Shown here: positions 7,242-12,830 of the stretch, piece by piece
Position numbering within the stretch: the stretch's first letter is position 1
Layout: every line of letters begins with the position of its first letter
Translations under genes and position numbers: made by a program
Notes under the pieces: generated by a model
What the model was told of the DNA's origin: nothing
What the model saw: only the letters and a program-made list of their open reading frames with translations
Database searches by the model: none
Assembly: GCA_902803265.1 (NCBI GenBank)
Contig: CADCPD010000051.1
Location: 1-13,099 of the forward strand
Length of the DNA: 13,099 nt
Direction of reading: 5' to 3'
Source of the DNA: an uncultured bacterium
GTDB taxonomy: Bacteria > Cyanobacteriota > Vampirovibrionia > Gastranaerophilales > Gastranaerophilaceae

Positions 7242-8413
7242 AATTATCAGGTTTAGAAATATTCAAATATCTTCCTGCATCAACAAAATCAGAACATTCA
7301 AACTGTAAAGAATGTGGATTCAAATCATGCATGGACTTTGCTGTTAATCTTGCTAAAAACTTTGAATTTGTTAATAATTGTCCTTATTTAAAAGATGAAT
7401 TAAAAAATATTATAAATAAAACTCAAACTTCAACACAAAACGAAATTGAAGTCGGATTATCAAAAAAAGTAAAAATAGGCGGAGAGAATGTCATGTTTCG
7501 CCATGATAAAAAATTTGTAAATCCTACAGCAATTTTTATAGCTTTAAATACAGATAGTACAATTTTTAAAAATGAATTGAAAAGAGTATTAAATTTTGAA
7601 ATTCTAAAACTGTCACAAACATATAAAGTTGACGGAATATTTTTAAAAGGTTCAAATATAAACAAAGATTTAAGATTACAAATTGAAAAGTATGGTATTT
7701 CGACACTAACTGAAGAAGAAATTAATGGATATAGTCTTATAGAAATAAAAGATGATAAAGATAATTTTCCAAATACTATGGAAAACTTAATTTGCACAAG
7801 AAAAAAAGCCATTCTGGAAAATAATAAAAATTATTTAAACCCTGTATATATATATTTGAAAAAGCAAGATAATTTGGTTGAATTATCCGCAAGAGCAGGT
7901 TTTTATATTAGCAAATACGCAAATATGCTTATATTTGAAAATTTTGACGAAGCATTAATGTCAACATTAATAGCATTAAGACAAAATATTTATGCTGATC
8001 CTCAAGCACCCTTGCAAGTTGAATCAAAAATATACGAATTCAACGAAGTAACAGATAAATCACCAGTATTTATGACAACCAATTTTAGTTTGACATATTA
8101 CACGATGGCAAATGAACTTGCAGAGTTGGATGTTCCGTCATATCTTGTACTTATTCCTACAGGAGGTATGAGTGTACTTGCAGCTTGGGCTGCAGAAAAA
8201 ATAACAACACAAGTTATTGCTGAAACCATTGAAAAACTAAAATTAAGAGAAAGGGTAAAAACAAGAGAAATTATAATCCCTGGAGTGCTTGCTTCTATAA
8301 AAGATGATATACAAAAAGAAATCCCTGATTTTAAAATAATCGTGGGTGCTGTTGAAGCTTATAAAACCAGAGATTTTATAAAAACGTACAAAATAGAACA
8401 TTTTGCAAAATAA
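7238..8413 (+). CDS. acsC: Corrinoid iron-sulfur protein large subunit (acetyl-CoA synthase gamma-type), short form
   Basis: The 391-residue protein matches the CFeSP large subunit (AcsC/CdhE). All four ligands of the N-terminal 4Fe-4S domain are present: Cys23, Cys26, Cys31 and Cys48, in NCKECGFKSC...CPY. Next comes the barrel segment ENVMFRHDKKF (83-93), then SARAGFYISKYA (217-228), ALRQNIYADPQAPLQVE (246-262), SPVFMTTNFSLTYYT (275-289) and the C-terminal corrinoid-binding fold with EIIIPGVLA (344-352). Known family members are about 445 residues; the shortfall falls in the middle of the barrel (around 130-200). The usual VGPxEAxGIP motif near the C-terminus is replaced by VGAVEAYKTRD (369-379). 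AAAGGG supports the start, which overlaps the acsD stop by 4 nt. Corrinoid binding is likely but may be altered. Confidence 0.86.
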   Translation: MKLSGLEIFKYLPASTKSEHSNCKECGFKSCMDFAVNLAKNFEFVNNCPYLKDELKNIINKTQTSTQNEIEVGLSKKVKIGGENVMFRHDKKFVNPTAIFIALNTDSTIFKNELKRVLNFEILKLSQTYKVDGIFLKGSNINKDLRLQIEKYGISTLTEEEINGYSLIEIKDDKDNFPNTMENLICTRKKAILENNKNYLNPVYIYLKKQDNLVELSARAGFYISKYANMLIFENFDEALMSTLIALRQNIYADPQAPLQVESKIYEFNEVTDKSPVFMTTNFSLTYYTMANELAELDVPSYLVLIPTGGMSVLAAWAAEKITTQVIAETIEKLKLRERVKTREIIIPGVLASIKDDIQKEIPDFKIIVGAVEAYKTRDFIKTYKIEHFAK

Positions 8414-8428
8414 TATTTGGAGAAAAAT

Positions 8429-9673
8429 ATGAAGAACTATTCAGAATACATAAATGAGGAAAGATTAAAAAACAATTTTATAAAAATGGCAGAAGTTGAT
8501 ACAGGTTCATGTGAAGATACAAAGAAAGGATTAGAACCCAGTACCGAAAAACAGGTTGAATTCGCAAAAAACATATTAAAGCCTATTTTGGAAAATTTAA
8601 AACTTGAAGATATAAAATTTGATAAAACTGGTATTTTAACAGCATCTTTAAAAGGAAATATTGAAAGTTCATTTACACTTGGTTTAATTGCACATATGGA
8701 TACAAGCGAACAAGCACCGACAGGACCGGTAAAGGTTAAAATACATGACTACAAACAAGGTGATATTGAACTTTTAAACGGAACTTTAATAGAAGAATCA
8801 GACTTGGAACCATATAAAAATCATACGATTATAAGTTCAGACGGAACTACTCTTCTGGGTGCAGACGATAAAGCAGGAATTGCGGAGATAATAGAGGCAA
8901 TAACTGTTTTAACAGAACATCCTGAAATAAAAAGACCAAACATAAAAATCGCAATTACTCCAGATGAAGAAATCGGTGAAGGTGTATCCTATTTTGATAT
9001 AGATAAATTTGGTGCAGATTTAGCATACACAGTTGACGGTTCTGAAGCAAAAAATATAGAATCAGAAACATTTAATGCCTTTAATCCTGAAATTATTATA
9101 AACGGTATTCCTGTTCACTGCGGACACGCTTATAAAAAGATGGTTAACGCAATAGATGTTGCAAGCTATATTATAGGCAAATTACCGCAAGCGGAAAAAC
9201 CGGAAACAACAAGAAACAGAGAAGGATATTATCATGTTGACAACATAAACGGAGATGTTAACAAAGTTGTAATGAAAATGCTTGTAAGAGATTTTGATTT
9301 TTCAGGAGCAAAAAACAGAATAGAATTTTTGAAAAATCTAATCAAAAATGCCGAAAATGAATTTAAAGGCTGTAAAATTGAATTTAGAGAAAATGAAAAA
9401 TATCACAATATGAAAGAAAAATTAATGGAAAAACCTGAAGTTATAGAATACGCAAAAGAAGCAATAAGACGTTCAGGACTAGAACCAAAAGAACCTGTAG
9501 TTAGAGGCGGAACAGACGGAGCAATGCTAACTTTGAGAGGCTTGCTAACTCCAAATTTAGGAACAGGCGGAGTTAATTTTCATTCAAAAAAAGAATTTAT
9601 TTCTTTACAGATAATGAAAAAATGCTGTGAAAATGTTATAAATCTTGTAAACGTATGGGCAGAAAATTCTTAA
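8429..9673 (+). CDS. pepT: Peptidase T (tripeptide aminopeptidase)
   Basis: This is a cytoplasmic M20-family zinc aminopeptidase that removes N-terminal residues from tripeptides. ATG 8429 is chosen because GGAG (8419-8422) lies 6 nt upstream; the upstream TTG at 8417 is part of that ribosome binding site. The 414-residue length is normal. Metal and catalytic residues are visible: His89 and Asp91 in AHMDTS, Asp146 in GADDKAG, Glu180-Glu181 in PDEEIGEG, Asp203 in TVDGSE, and His385 in NFHSKKEF. The GGTDGAML segment (360-367) is also typical. It follows acsC by 15 nt and is the last gene of the plus-strand string, facing the minus-strand tRNA. It probably recycles peptides, including FtsH products; that link is inferred only from position. 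Confidence 0.95.
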   Translation: MKNYSEYINEERLKNNFIKMAEVDTGSCEDTKKGLEPSTEKQVEFAKNILKPILENLKLEDIKFDKTGILTASLKGNIESSFTLGLIAHMDTSEQAPTGPVKVKIHDYKQGDIELLNGTLIEESDLEPYKNHTIISSDGTTLLGADDKAGIAEIIEAITVLTEHPEIKRPNIKIAITPDEEIGEGVSYFDIDKFGADLAYTVDGSEAKNIESETFNAFNPEIIINGIPVHCGHAYKKMVNAIDVASYIIGKLPQAEKPETTRNREGYYHVDNINGDVNKVVMKMLVRDFDFSGAKNRIEFLKNLIKNAENEFKGCKIEFRENEKYHNMKEKLMEKPEVIEYAKEAIRRSGLEPKEPVVRGGTDGAMLTLRGLLTPNLGTGGVNFHSKKEFISLQIMKKCCENVINLVNVWAENS

Positions 9674-9692
9674 AAATAAATTGATAATAATA

Positions 9693-9783
9693 AAACCGAA
9701 ATGAGTCCGGTGGGATTTGAACCCACGACCAAGAGATTAAGAGTCTCCTGCGCTACCGCTGCGCCACGAACCCATTTCGGTTT
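9693..9783. terminator. tRNA-spanning extended stem, possible bidirectional terminator
   Basis: AAACCGAAAT (9693-9702) and ATTTCGGTTT (9774-9783) are a perfect 10-bp inverted repeat directly flanking the tRNA, continuing its 7-bp acceptor stem. On the minus strand it is followed by TTATTATTATC, and on the plus strand by TGTTTTTATTTTC. It could end the tRNA transcript and also the convergent pepT transcript. Confidence 0.45.
9702..9773 (-). tRNA. tRNA-Lys (anticodon CUU)
   Basis: The minus strand folds as a complete cloverleaf. The acceptor stem GGGTTCG/CGGACTC includes G-U pairs. The D arm contains GCAGCGGTAGCGC. The anticodon stem GGAGA/TCTCT carries loop CTCTTAA, with anticodon CTT at 9741-9739. 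The T arm is GTGGGTTCAAATCCCAC. The discriminator base is A (9702). CCA is not encoded. It reads lysine AAG codons. Confidence 0.95.
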
Positions 9784-9830
9784 GTTTTTATTTTCTAAAA
9801 TTCTTTATTAATTTTTACTTCTAGAATATA

Positions 9831-9859
9831 AAATTATCAAAAATTGGTAAAATTGTCAA
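9831..9859 (-). promoter_or_regulatory. Probable promoter of tRNA-Lys
   Basis: On the minus strand TTGACA (9859-9854) is a perfect -35 box, followed after 17 bp by TAATTT (9836-9831), a fair -10. Transcription would begin near 9825, about 50 nt before the tRNA. Confidence 0.45.
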
Positions 9860-9923
9860 TGACTTTGCTTTTTTCTTTTTAAAAGAAATAAGGTAAAATA
9901 AAAGAAGTAGTATTAAAATAAAA

Positions 9924-9951
9924 AAGGCGGGGCATTAAAATGCCCCGCCTT
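9924..9951 (-). terminator. Rho-independent terminator of the DUF1858-NfeD-SPFH-rubredoxin operon
   Basis: A perfect 12-bp GC-rich stem (AAGGCGGGGCAT paired with ATGCCCCGCCTT) with a 4-nt loop lies 15 nt beyond the rubredoxin stop. On the minus strand it is followed by TTTATTTTAA. Confidence 0.93.
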
Positions 9952-9966
9952 AATTTTATATTTCGA

Positions 9967-10089
9967 TTATTCTTCTACTTTTTCAAATACGTCTTTACCT
10001 TCACCGCATAATGGGCAAACGTAATCATCAGGTTCTTGTGTCAAATCACCTTCATATTCGTATCCGCATACTGTGCATACATATTTCAT
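9967..10089 (-). CDS. Short rubredoxin
   Basis: This 40-residue electron carrier has the two iron-binding knuckles CTVCGY (5-10) and CPLCG (25-29), which together hold one Fe(Cys)4 centre, and the common C-terminus GKDVFEKVEE. Classic rubredoxins have about 52-54 residues; here the loop between the knuckles is about 12 residues shorter, like the rubredoxin-like domain of rubrerythrins. GGAGGA lies 6 nt before the ATG, an excellent ribosome binding site. It is the last gene of the minus-strand operon, 16 nt after the SPFH gene. In anaerobes rubredoxin feeds electrons to superoxide reductase and other oxygen-defence enzymes. A desulfoferrodoxin gene lies nearby at 12438-12830, so that partnership is plausible but not shown by the sequence. 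Confidence 0.92.
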   Translation of the reverse strand: MKYVCTVCGYEYEGDLTQEPDDYVCPLCGEGKDVFEKVEE

Positions 10090-10105
10090 TGTTTGTCCTC
10101 CTTTT

Positions 10106-11083
10106 TTAGTTTTGTTTTGCAGATAGCATTTCTTTTATGCCATCAATTGAACTTAATACGCCTGTTGCTTCATAAGGCATATAGATAACTTTGTTATTTT
10201 GACCTGATGTTATTTCATGCAAAGTTTCCAAATATTTCATTGCGATTAAATATTTATCAGGTTGGCCTTTTTCAGCAAGAGCTTCTATTATCATTTTAAT
10301 AGCTTCTTGTTCACCGTCTGCTTGAAGAATTCTTGCCTGTTTTTCACCATCAGCTCTCAAGATAGCAGCTTGTTTTTCACCTTCTGCTCTATTTATTGCA
10401 GCTTCCTTTTCCCCTTCTGCTTTTAAGATAGCTGCTTGTTTTTGACCTTCTGATTCAAGAATTATCGCACGTTTTTCTCTTTCTGCTTTCATTTGTTTTT
10501 CCATTGCATTTTGAATATCTGCAGGTGGATTAATATCTTGTAATTCTACTCTGTTAACTTTTACACCCCATTTATTTGTTGCTTCATCTAAGATTGCTCT
10601 TAATTCTTGGTTAATTTTATCTCTTGAAACTAATGTTTCATCTAAATCTAATTGACCAACTAAGTTTCTTAATGTTGTTTGAGTTAATTTTTCAATTGCA
10701 TCTACAAGATTTGTAATTTCATATACTGCAGATTTTGAATCAACAATTTGGAAATATAACAAAGCGTTTATGCTTATTGTTACATTATCTTTTGTAATTA
10801 CGTTTTGTCTTGGAAAATCATATACAGATTCTCTCATATCGATTCTGTTCATTATTCTTATATAAGAATAAGTTTGACCGTCAACACCTCTTTGAGAAAC
10901 TTTCATTGTTATACCTCTTGGTGTATCAATGAACGGAATTATAAAATTTAGACCTGGTTCTAATCTTTTATGATATCTTCCCCAGCGTTCAATAATCATT
11001 TCTTCTGTTTGTTGAATAATTATTACTCCTTTTAGTACATAAATTACTGCTAAAATGAATAATATAAATAAAAATGTACCCAT
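10106..11083 (-). CDS. SPFH/Band 7 (stomatin-like, QmcA-type) membrane protein
   Basis: The 325-residue protein has one N-terminal membrane segment (about 3-24). The SPFH domain follows, starting QQTEEMIIERWGRYHKRLEPG (24-44, 21 residues) and including VDGQ, PRQNVITKDNVTI (91-103) and LRNLVGQLDLDE (138-149). After KVNRVELQDINPP (175-187) comes a long charged helix with five 11-residue repeats (208-262) of the form ILxAEGEKQAA. These proteins form large ring or cage oligomers at the inner membrane, hold microdomains and often modulate FtsH. The repeat fits the coiled-coil wall of such cages. AAAAGGAGT precedes the start. It sits 16 nt after NfeD, its classic genomic partner. The true substrate or client is unknown. 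Confidence 0.93.
   Translation of the reverse strand: MGTFLFILFILAVIYVLKGVIIIQQTEEMIIERWGRYHKRLEPGLNFIIPFIDTPRGITMKVSQRGVDGQTYSYIRIMNRIDMRESVYDFPRQNVITKDNVTISINALLYFQIVDSKSAVYEITNLVDAIEKLTQTTLRNLVGQLDLDETLVSRDKINQELRAILDEATNKWGVKVNRVELQDINPPADIQNAMEKQMKAEREKRAIILESEGQKQAAILKAEGEKEAAINRAEGEKQAAILRADGEKQARILQADGEQEAIKMIIEALAEKGQPDKYLIAMKYLETLHEITSGQNNKVIYMPYEATGVLSSIDGIKEMLSAKQN
10298..10462 (-). repeat. Five tandem 33-bp units encoding 11-residue repeats in the SPFH protein
   Basis: The encoded units are ILESEGQKQAA, ILKAEGEKEAA, INRAEGEKQAA, ILRADGEKQAR and ILQADGEQEAI. The DNA is less uniform than the protein, so the repeat is old or under protein-level selection. Confidence 0.85.
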
Positions 11084-11099
11084 ATTATTTTACTCCTTT

Positions 11100-11522
11100 T
11101 TATACTTTCTCTACATACATTATAAGACTGTCATTTTTAACAATTTTAACTTCCGAATTTTCTAAAAAATCTTCATCACTAAGAGTTCTTGCTTCCCAGC
11201 GCTCTCCGTAAATGCTTATAACTCCTGAAGTTTTTGTAACTTTTTCGGTAACTTTTGCGGTTTTACCTATATATTTTTCGTCAATACCACTTTCTTCTTT
11301 TCCTTTTAATCTTTCTCTTAAAAACGGTCTAAAAAGCATAAGTGAAGCAACAGAAACTATAACAAAAACAGGTATAAGCACGTTAAATGTTTTAACAAAT
11401 ATTGCCAAAATACCTGTTGCAAAAGAACCTATTGCAAGACTTAAAAAAAATGTTGTTGGCGTTATAAGCTCTAATATCAAAAGAATGAAACCAAGAGCTA
11501 AAAATACTTTCCAAAGAATCAT
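11100..11522 (-). CDS. NfeD-family membrane protein
   Basis: The 140-residue protein has an N-terminal hydrophobic region with two to three membrane spans (about 4-21, 24-44 and 48-66). A soluble C-terminal NfeD domain follows, predicted as a small beta-barrel of the OB type: YIGKTAKVTEKVTKTSGVI (84-102), then GERWEART (106-113) and a closing strand ending in MYVEKV. The GERWEAR motif (usually GexWxA) is the family's hallmark. It lacks the ClpP-like serine protease domain of long NfeD proteins, so this is the short form that pairs with SPFH proteins. AGAAGG supports the start, 5 nt after the DUF1858 stop. It probably anchors or organises the SPFH oligomer encoded next. Confidence 0.9.
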   Translation of the reverse strand: MILWKVFLALGFILLILELITPTTFFLSLAIGSFATGILAIFVKTFNVLIPVFVIVSVASLMLFRPFLRERLKGKEESGIDEKYIGKTAKVTEKVTKTSGVISIYGERWEARTLSDEDFLENSEVKIVKNDSLIMYVEKV

Positions 11523-11527
11523 TGATG

Positions 11528-11761
11528 TTAACCTTCTTCTGATTCAGAATTAGAAGCATCAACAGCTTCTACAATATCATTCATAGCATCAACCATTGCG
11601 TCAATATCAATACCGTGTACTTTTGCGCCCGCTTCTAAATTTTCAAATCTTGCAGCAGCACAACCGATACATCCCATACCAAATCTTTGAAAAACTTCTA
11701 CTGTTTCAGGATAATTTTGAACGATATCCATAATTCCCATTTCTTTTGTTATTTTTGCCAT
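11528..11761 (-). CDS. DUF1858 (hybrid-cluster-protein-associated) CxxC redox protein
   Basis: The 77-residue protein has the full DUF1858 pattern: a helical start (ITKEMGIMDIVQNYPETVEVF, 21 residues at 4-24), then RFGMGCIGC (26-34) with a likely redox disulfide Cys31-Cys34, a conserved Glu40, and AGAKVHGIDID (44-54). An acidic tail follows. The family is a small soluble domain seen alone or fused to redox and nitrogen-metabolism proteins in anaerobes; its partner is not established. AAGGAG lies about 8 nt before the ATG. It is the first gene of the operon with NfeD, SPFH and rubredoxin, which is an unusual lead gene for an SPFH/NfeD unit. The context suggests a thiol or metal-redox role at or near the membrane; this is inference. 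Confidence 0.9.
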   Translation of the reverse strand: MAKITKEMGIMDIVQNYPETVEVFQRFGMGCIGCAAARFENLEAGAKVHGIDIDAMVDAMNDIVEAVDASNSESEEG

Positions 11762-11861
11762 TTTGTTTCTCCTTAAAAACTTTTGTTGACTTTTTAAAAA
11801 TTATCATTAAATAACTTGTGTAACATTACAGACTATTATACATGAAAAATGGAGAAATGCT
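11762..11861. promoter_or_regulatory. Divergent promoter region between DUF1858 operon and small ORF
   Basis: On the minus strand TATAAT (11840-11835) is a consensus -10 about 75 nt before the DUF1858 ATG; its -35 is weak. On the plus strand TTGACT (11786-11791) with TAAATA (16 bp further), or TTGTGT (11816-11821) with TATACA (15 bp further), could serve the ORF at 11862. The exact boxes are uncertain. Confidence 0.35.
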
Positions 11862-12023
11862 ATGGAACTATTCAAGAATTTTTTTGACAATGAAAAAACA
11901 TGTTGTGTTGGATTATGCTCATTAAGAAGAAAAGTTTTTATTAAAGACCAAATGGAACGATATTTAAATCAACAAATGTCAATTTACAATCGAAATATTT
12001 TCGTTAATTATGCTTCAAAATAA
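11862..12023 (+). CDS. Small hypothetical protein with CCxxxC motif
   Basis: This 53-residue ORF is too short for most gene callers. The start is supported by GGAGAAA at 11851-11857, with good spacing. The protein is MELFKNFFDNEKTCCVGLCS, then LRRKVFIKDQMERYLNQQMS and a short polar tail. Cys14, Cys15 and Cys19 are grouped in the first half, and the rest is basic and predicted helical, with no membrane span. The codon choice (TTA, AAA, GAA, AAT) fits the neighbouring genes. It lies alone between the divergent DUF1858 operon and the convergent SRP RNA gene. I do not recognise a family. A metal- or redox-related role is only suggested by the cysteines and the neighbouring redox genes. Confidence 0.5.
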   Translation: MELFKNFFDNEKTCCVGLCSLRRKVFIKDQMERYLNQQMSIYNRNIFVNYASK

Positions 12024-12046
12024 TTAATCCATATAGTAGCCAATCG

Positions 12047-12116
12047 GGGATTTGTAAAATTAAGGAAAATAAAAGGCCGTACCACTGTCTATCGAAACTT
12101 AAATTCTGCAAATCCC
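12047..12116. repeat. Imperfect inverted repeat at the 3' end of the SRP RNA gene
   Basis: GGGATTTGTAAAATTAAG (12047-12064) is nearly complementary to 12098-12116, which lies inside the SRP RNA (3' strand of the long helix). The arms are 33 nt apart and enclose the RNA's 3' terminal pairing strand. Neither strand has a T-run after the hairpin, so it is not a standard terminator. Confidence 0.6.
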
Positions 12117-12335
12117 TAAATACTACCTCTTATTTAAAATTACGACACCCGTAAAGGTTACCTTAGTGCTGCTATGTTTCCATCCTGACACGGTTCGATA
12201 TTTTACGCCATCGCATTCTAAATCGTCATCAGCATTATTTAGTTCATTGAAAAACCTAAGTCCCTCACAACAGGCTCTGCACCTCGCTAAGCATTCGAGT
12301 CAAGAGGTTTGCTACGCCCCCGTGGAGTACGACCT
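12070..12335 (-). ncRNA. ffs: Signal recognition particle RNA, large bacterial type with Alu domain
   Basis: The minus strand contains the universal SRP helix 8. GTG TCAGG ATG GAAA CAT AGCAG CAC (12191-12166) has the TCAGG/AGCAG symmetric loop that binds Ffh and a GAAA tetraloop. This is followed by the outer stem GCGTAAA/TTTACG. The 5' part (about 12335-12255) has the Alu-domain segment CTTGACTCGAATGCTTAGCG and then AGGTGCAGAGCC, like Bacillus and Clostridium SRP RNA. The ends pair as GGTCGTAC (12334-12327) with GTACGGCC (12082-12075), followed by TTTTATTTT. Length is about 265 nt. It works with Ffh and FtsY to target membrane proteins to the translocon. The region's GC content and the plus-strand 60-codon open frame inside it are explained by this RNA. 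Confidence 0.93.
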
Positions 12336-12341
12336 GTTGTT

Positions 12342-12370
12342 ATCTTAGCATGAACATATTTATCTCGCAA
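12342..12370 (-). promoter_or_regulatory. Promoter of the SRP RNA gene
   Basis: On the minus strand TTGCGA (12370-12365) and TAAGAT (12347-12342) are separated by exactly 17 bp, with TG one base before the -10 (extended -10). The predicted start, A at 12335, falls immediately before the first base of the RNA's terminal helix. Confidence 0.75.
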
Positions 12371-12409
12371 TTTATTCTGTTGGTGAATGTTTAAATTTTT
12401 TTATTATTT

Positions 12410-12434
12410 ATACTCCGAATTATGAAAGGAGTAT
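12410..12434 (+). promoter_or_regulatory. Inverted repeat over the desulfoferrodoxin ribosome binding site
   Basis: ATACTCC (12410-12416) and GGAGTAT (12428-12434) are perfectly complementary over 7 bp with an 11-nt loop. The GGAG is the Shine-Dalgarno core (GAAAGGAG, 12424-12431) of the ATG at 12438. As RNA it would mask the ribosome binding site; as DNA it could be an operator. TATACT at 12409-12414 could instead be a -10 box, in which case the left arm would not be transcribed. Confidence 0.4.
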
Positions 12435-12437
12435 TTT

Positions 12438-12830
12438 ATGACTGAAAAATTAGAACTATACAGATGTGCAATTTGCGGGAATATTGTTGAAGTTGTTTTA
12501 TCAGGAGCAGGAGAACTTGTATGCTGCGGTGAACTTATGAAAAAACTTGAATCAAAAACAGAAGAACTTGATGCGGCTTTAAAAGAAAAACATATTCCCG
12601 TTGTAAACAGATTAGATGATGGAATAGAGGTTGTTGTCGGTTCAAATCTTCATCCTATGGAAGAAAATCATTATATACAATTCATTGAAATAACTTCTCC
12701 TGACAAAAAAAGTATTACAAGAAAATATTTTGAACCGCATGAAATGCCGATTCTTGAATACAAATGTAAGTGTCCGACTCCGTCAGCAGTAGAATACTGC
12801 AATATTCATGGCTTGTTTGAGTCAACATAA
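12438..12830 (+). CDS. dfx: Desulfoferrodoxin (two-iron superoxide reductase)
   Basis: This 130-residue enzyme reduces superoxide to hydrogen peroxide without making oxygen, a defence typical of anaerobes. The N-terminal desulforedoxin domain binds iron through Cys10, Cys13, Cys29 and Cys30 (CAIC...CC). The catalytic iron centre is complete: Glu50-Lys51-His52 (EKHIPVV), His72 and His78 (LHPMEENH), and Cys121 with His124 (YCNIHG). Two extra cysteines (Cys110, Cys112, in KCKCPTP) just before the final ligand block are not usual. GAAAGGAG precedes the ATG. The gene is divergent from the SRP RNA gene and appears monocistronic. Its likely electron donor is rubredoxin, encoded about 2.3 kb away. 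Confidence 0.96.
   Translation: MTEKLELYRCAICGNIVEVVLSGAGELVCCGELMKKLESKTEELDAALKEKHIPVVNRLDDGIEVVVGSNLHPMEENHYIQFIEITSPDKKSITRKYFEPHEMPILEYKCKCPTPSAVEYCNIHGLFEST

Noticed and set aside
11212..11553. 113-codon plus-strand open frame
   Set aside because: It is antisense to nfeD and the end of the DUF1858 gene, both of which have clear family matches and ribosome binding sites.
12166..12348. Open reading frame of 60 codons on the plus strand
   Set aside because: It lies across the SRP RNA gene, has no ribosome binding site, and its bases are explained by conserved RNA helices on the other strand.
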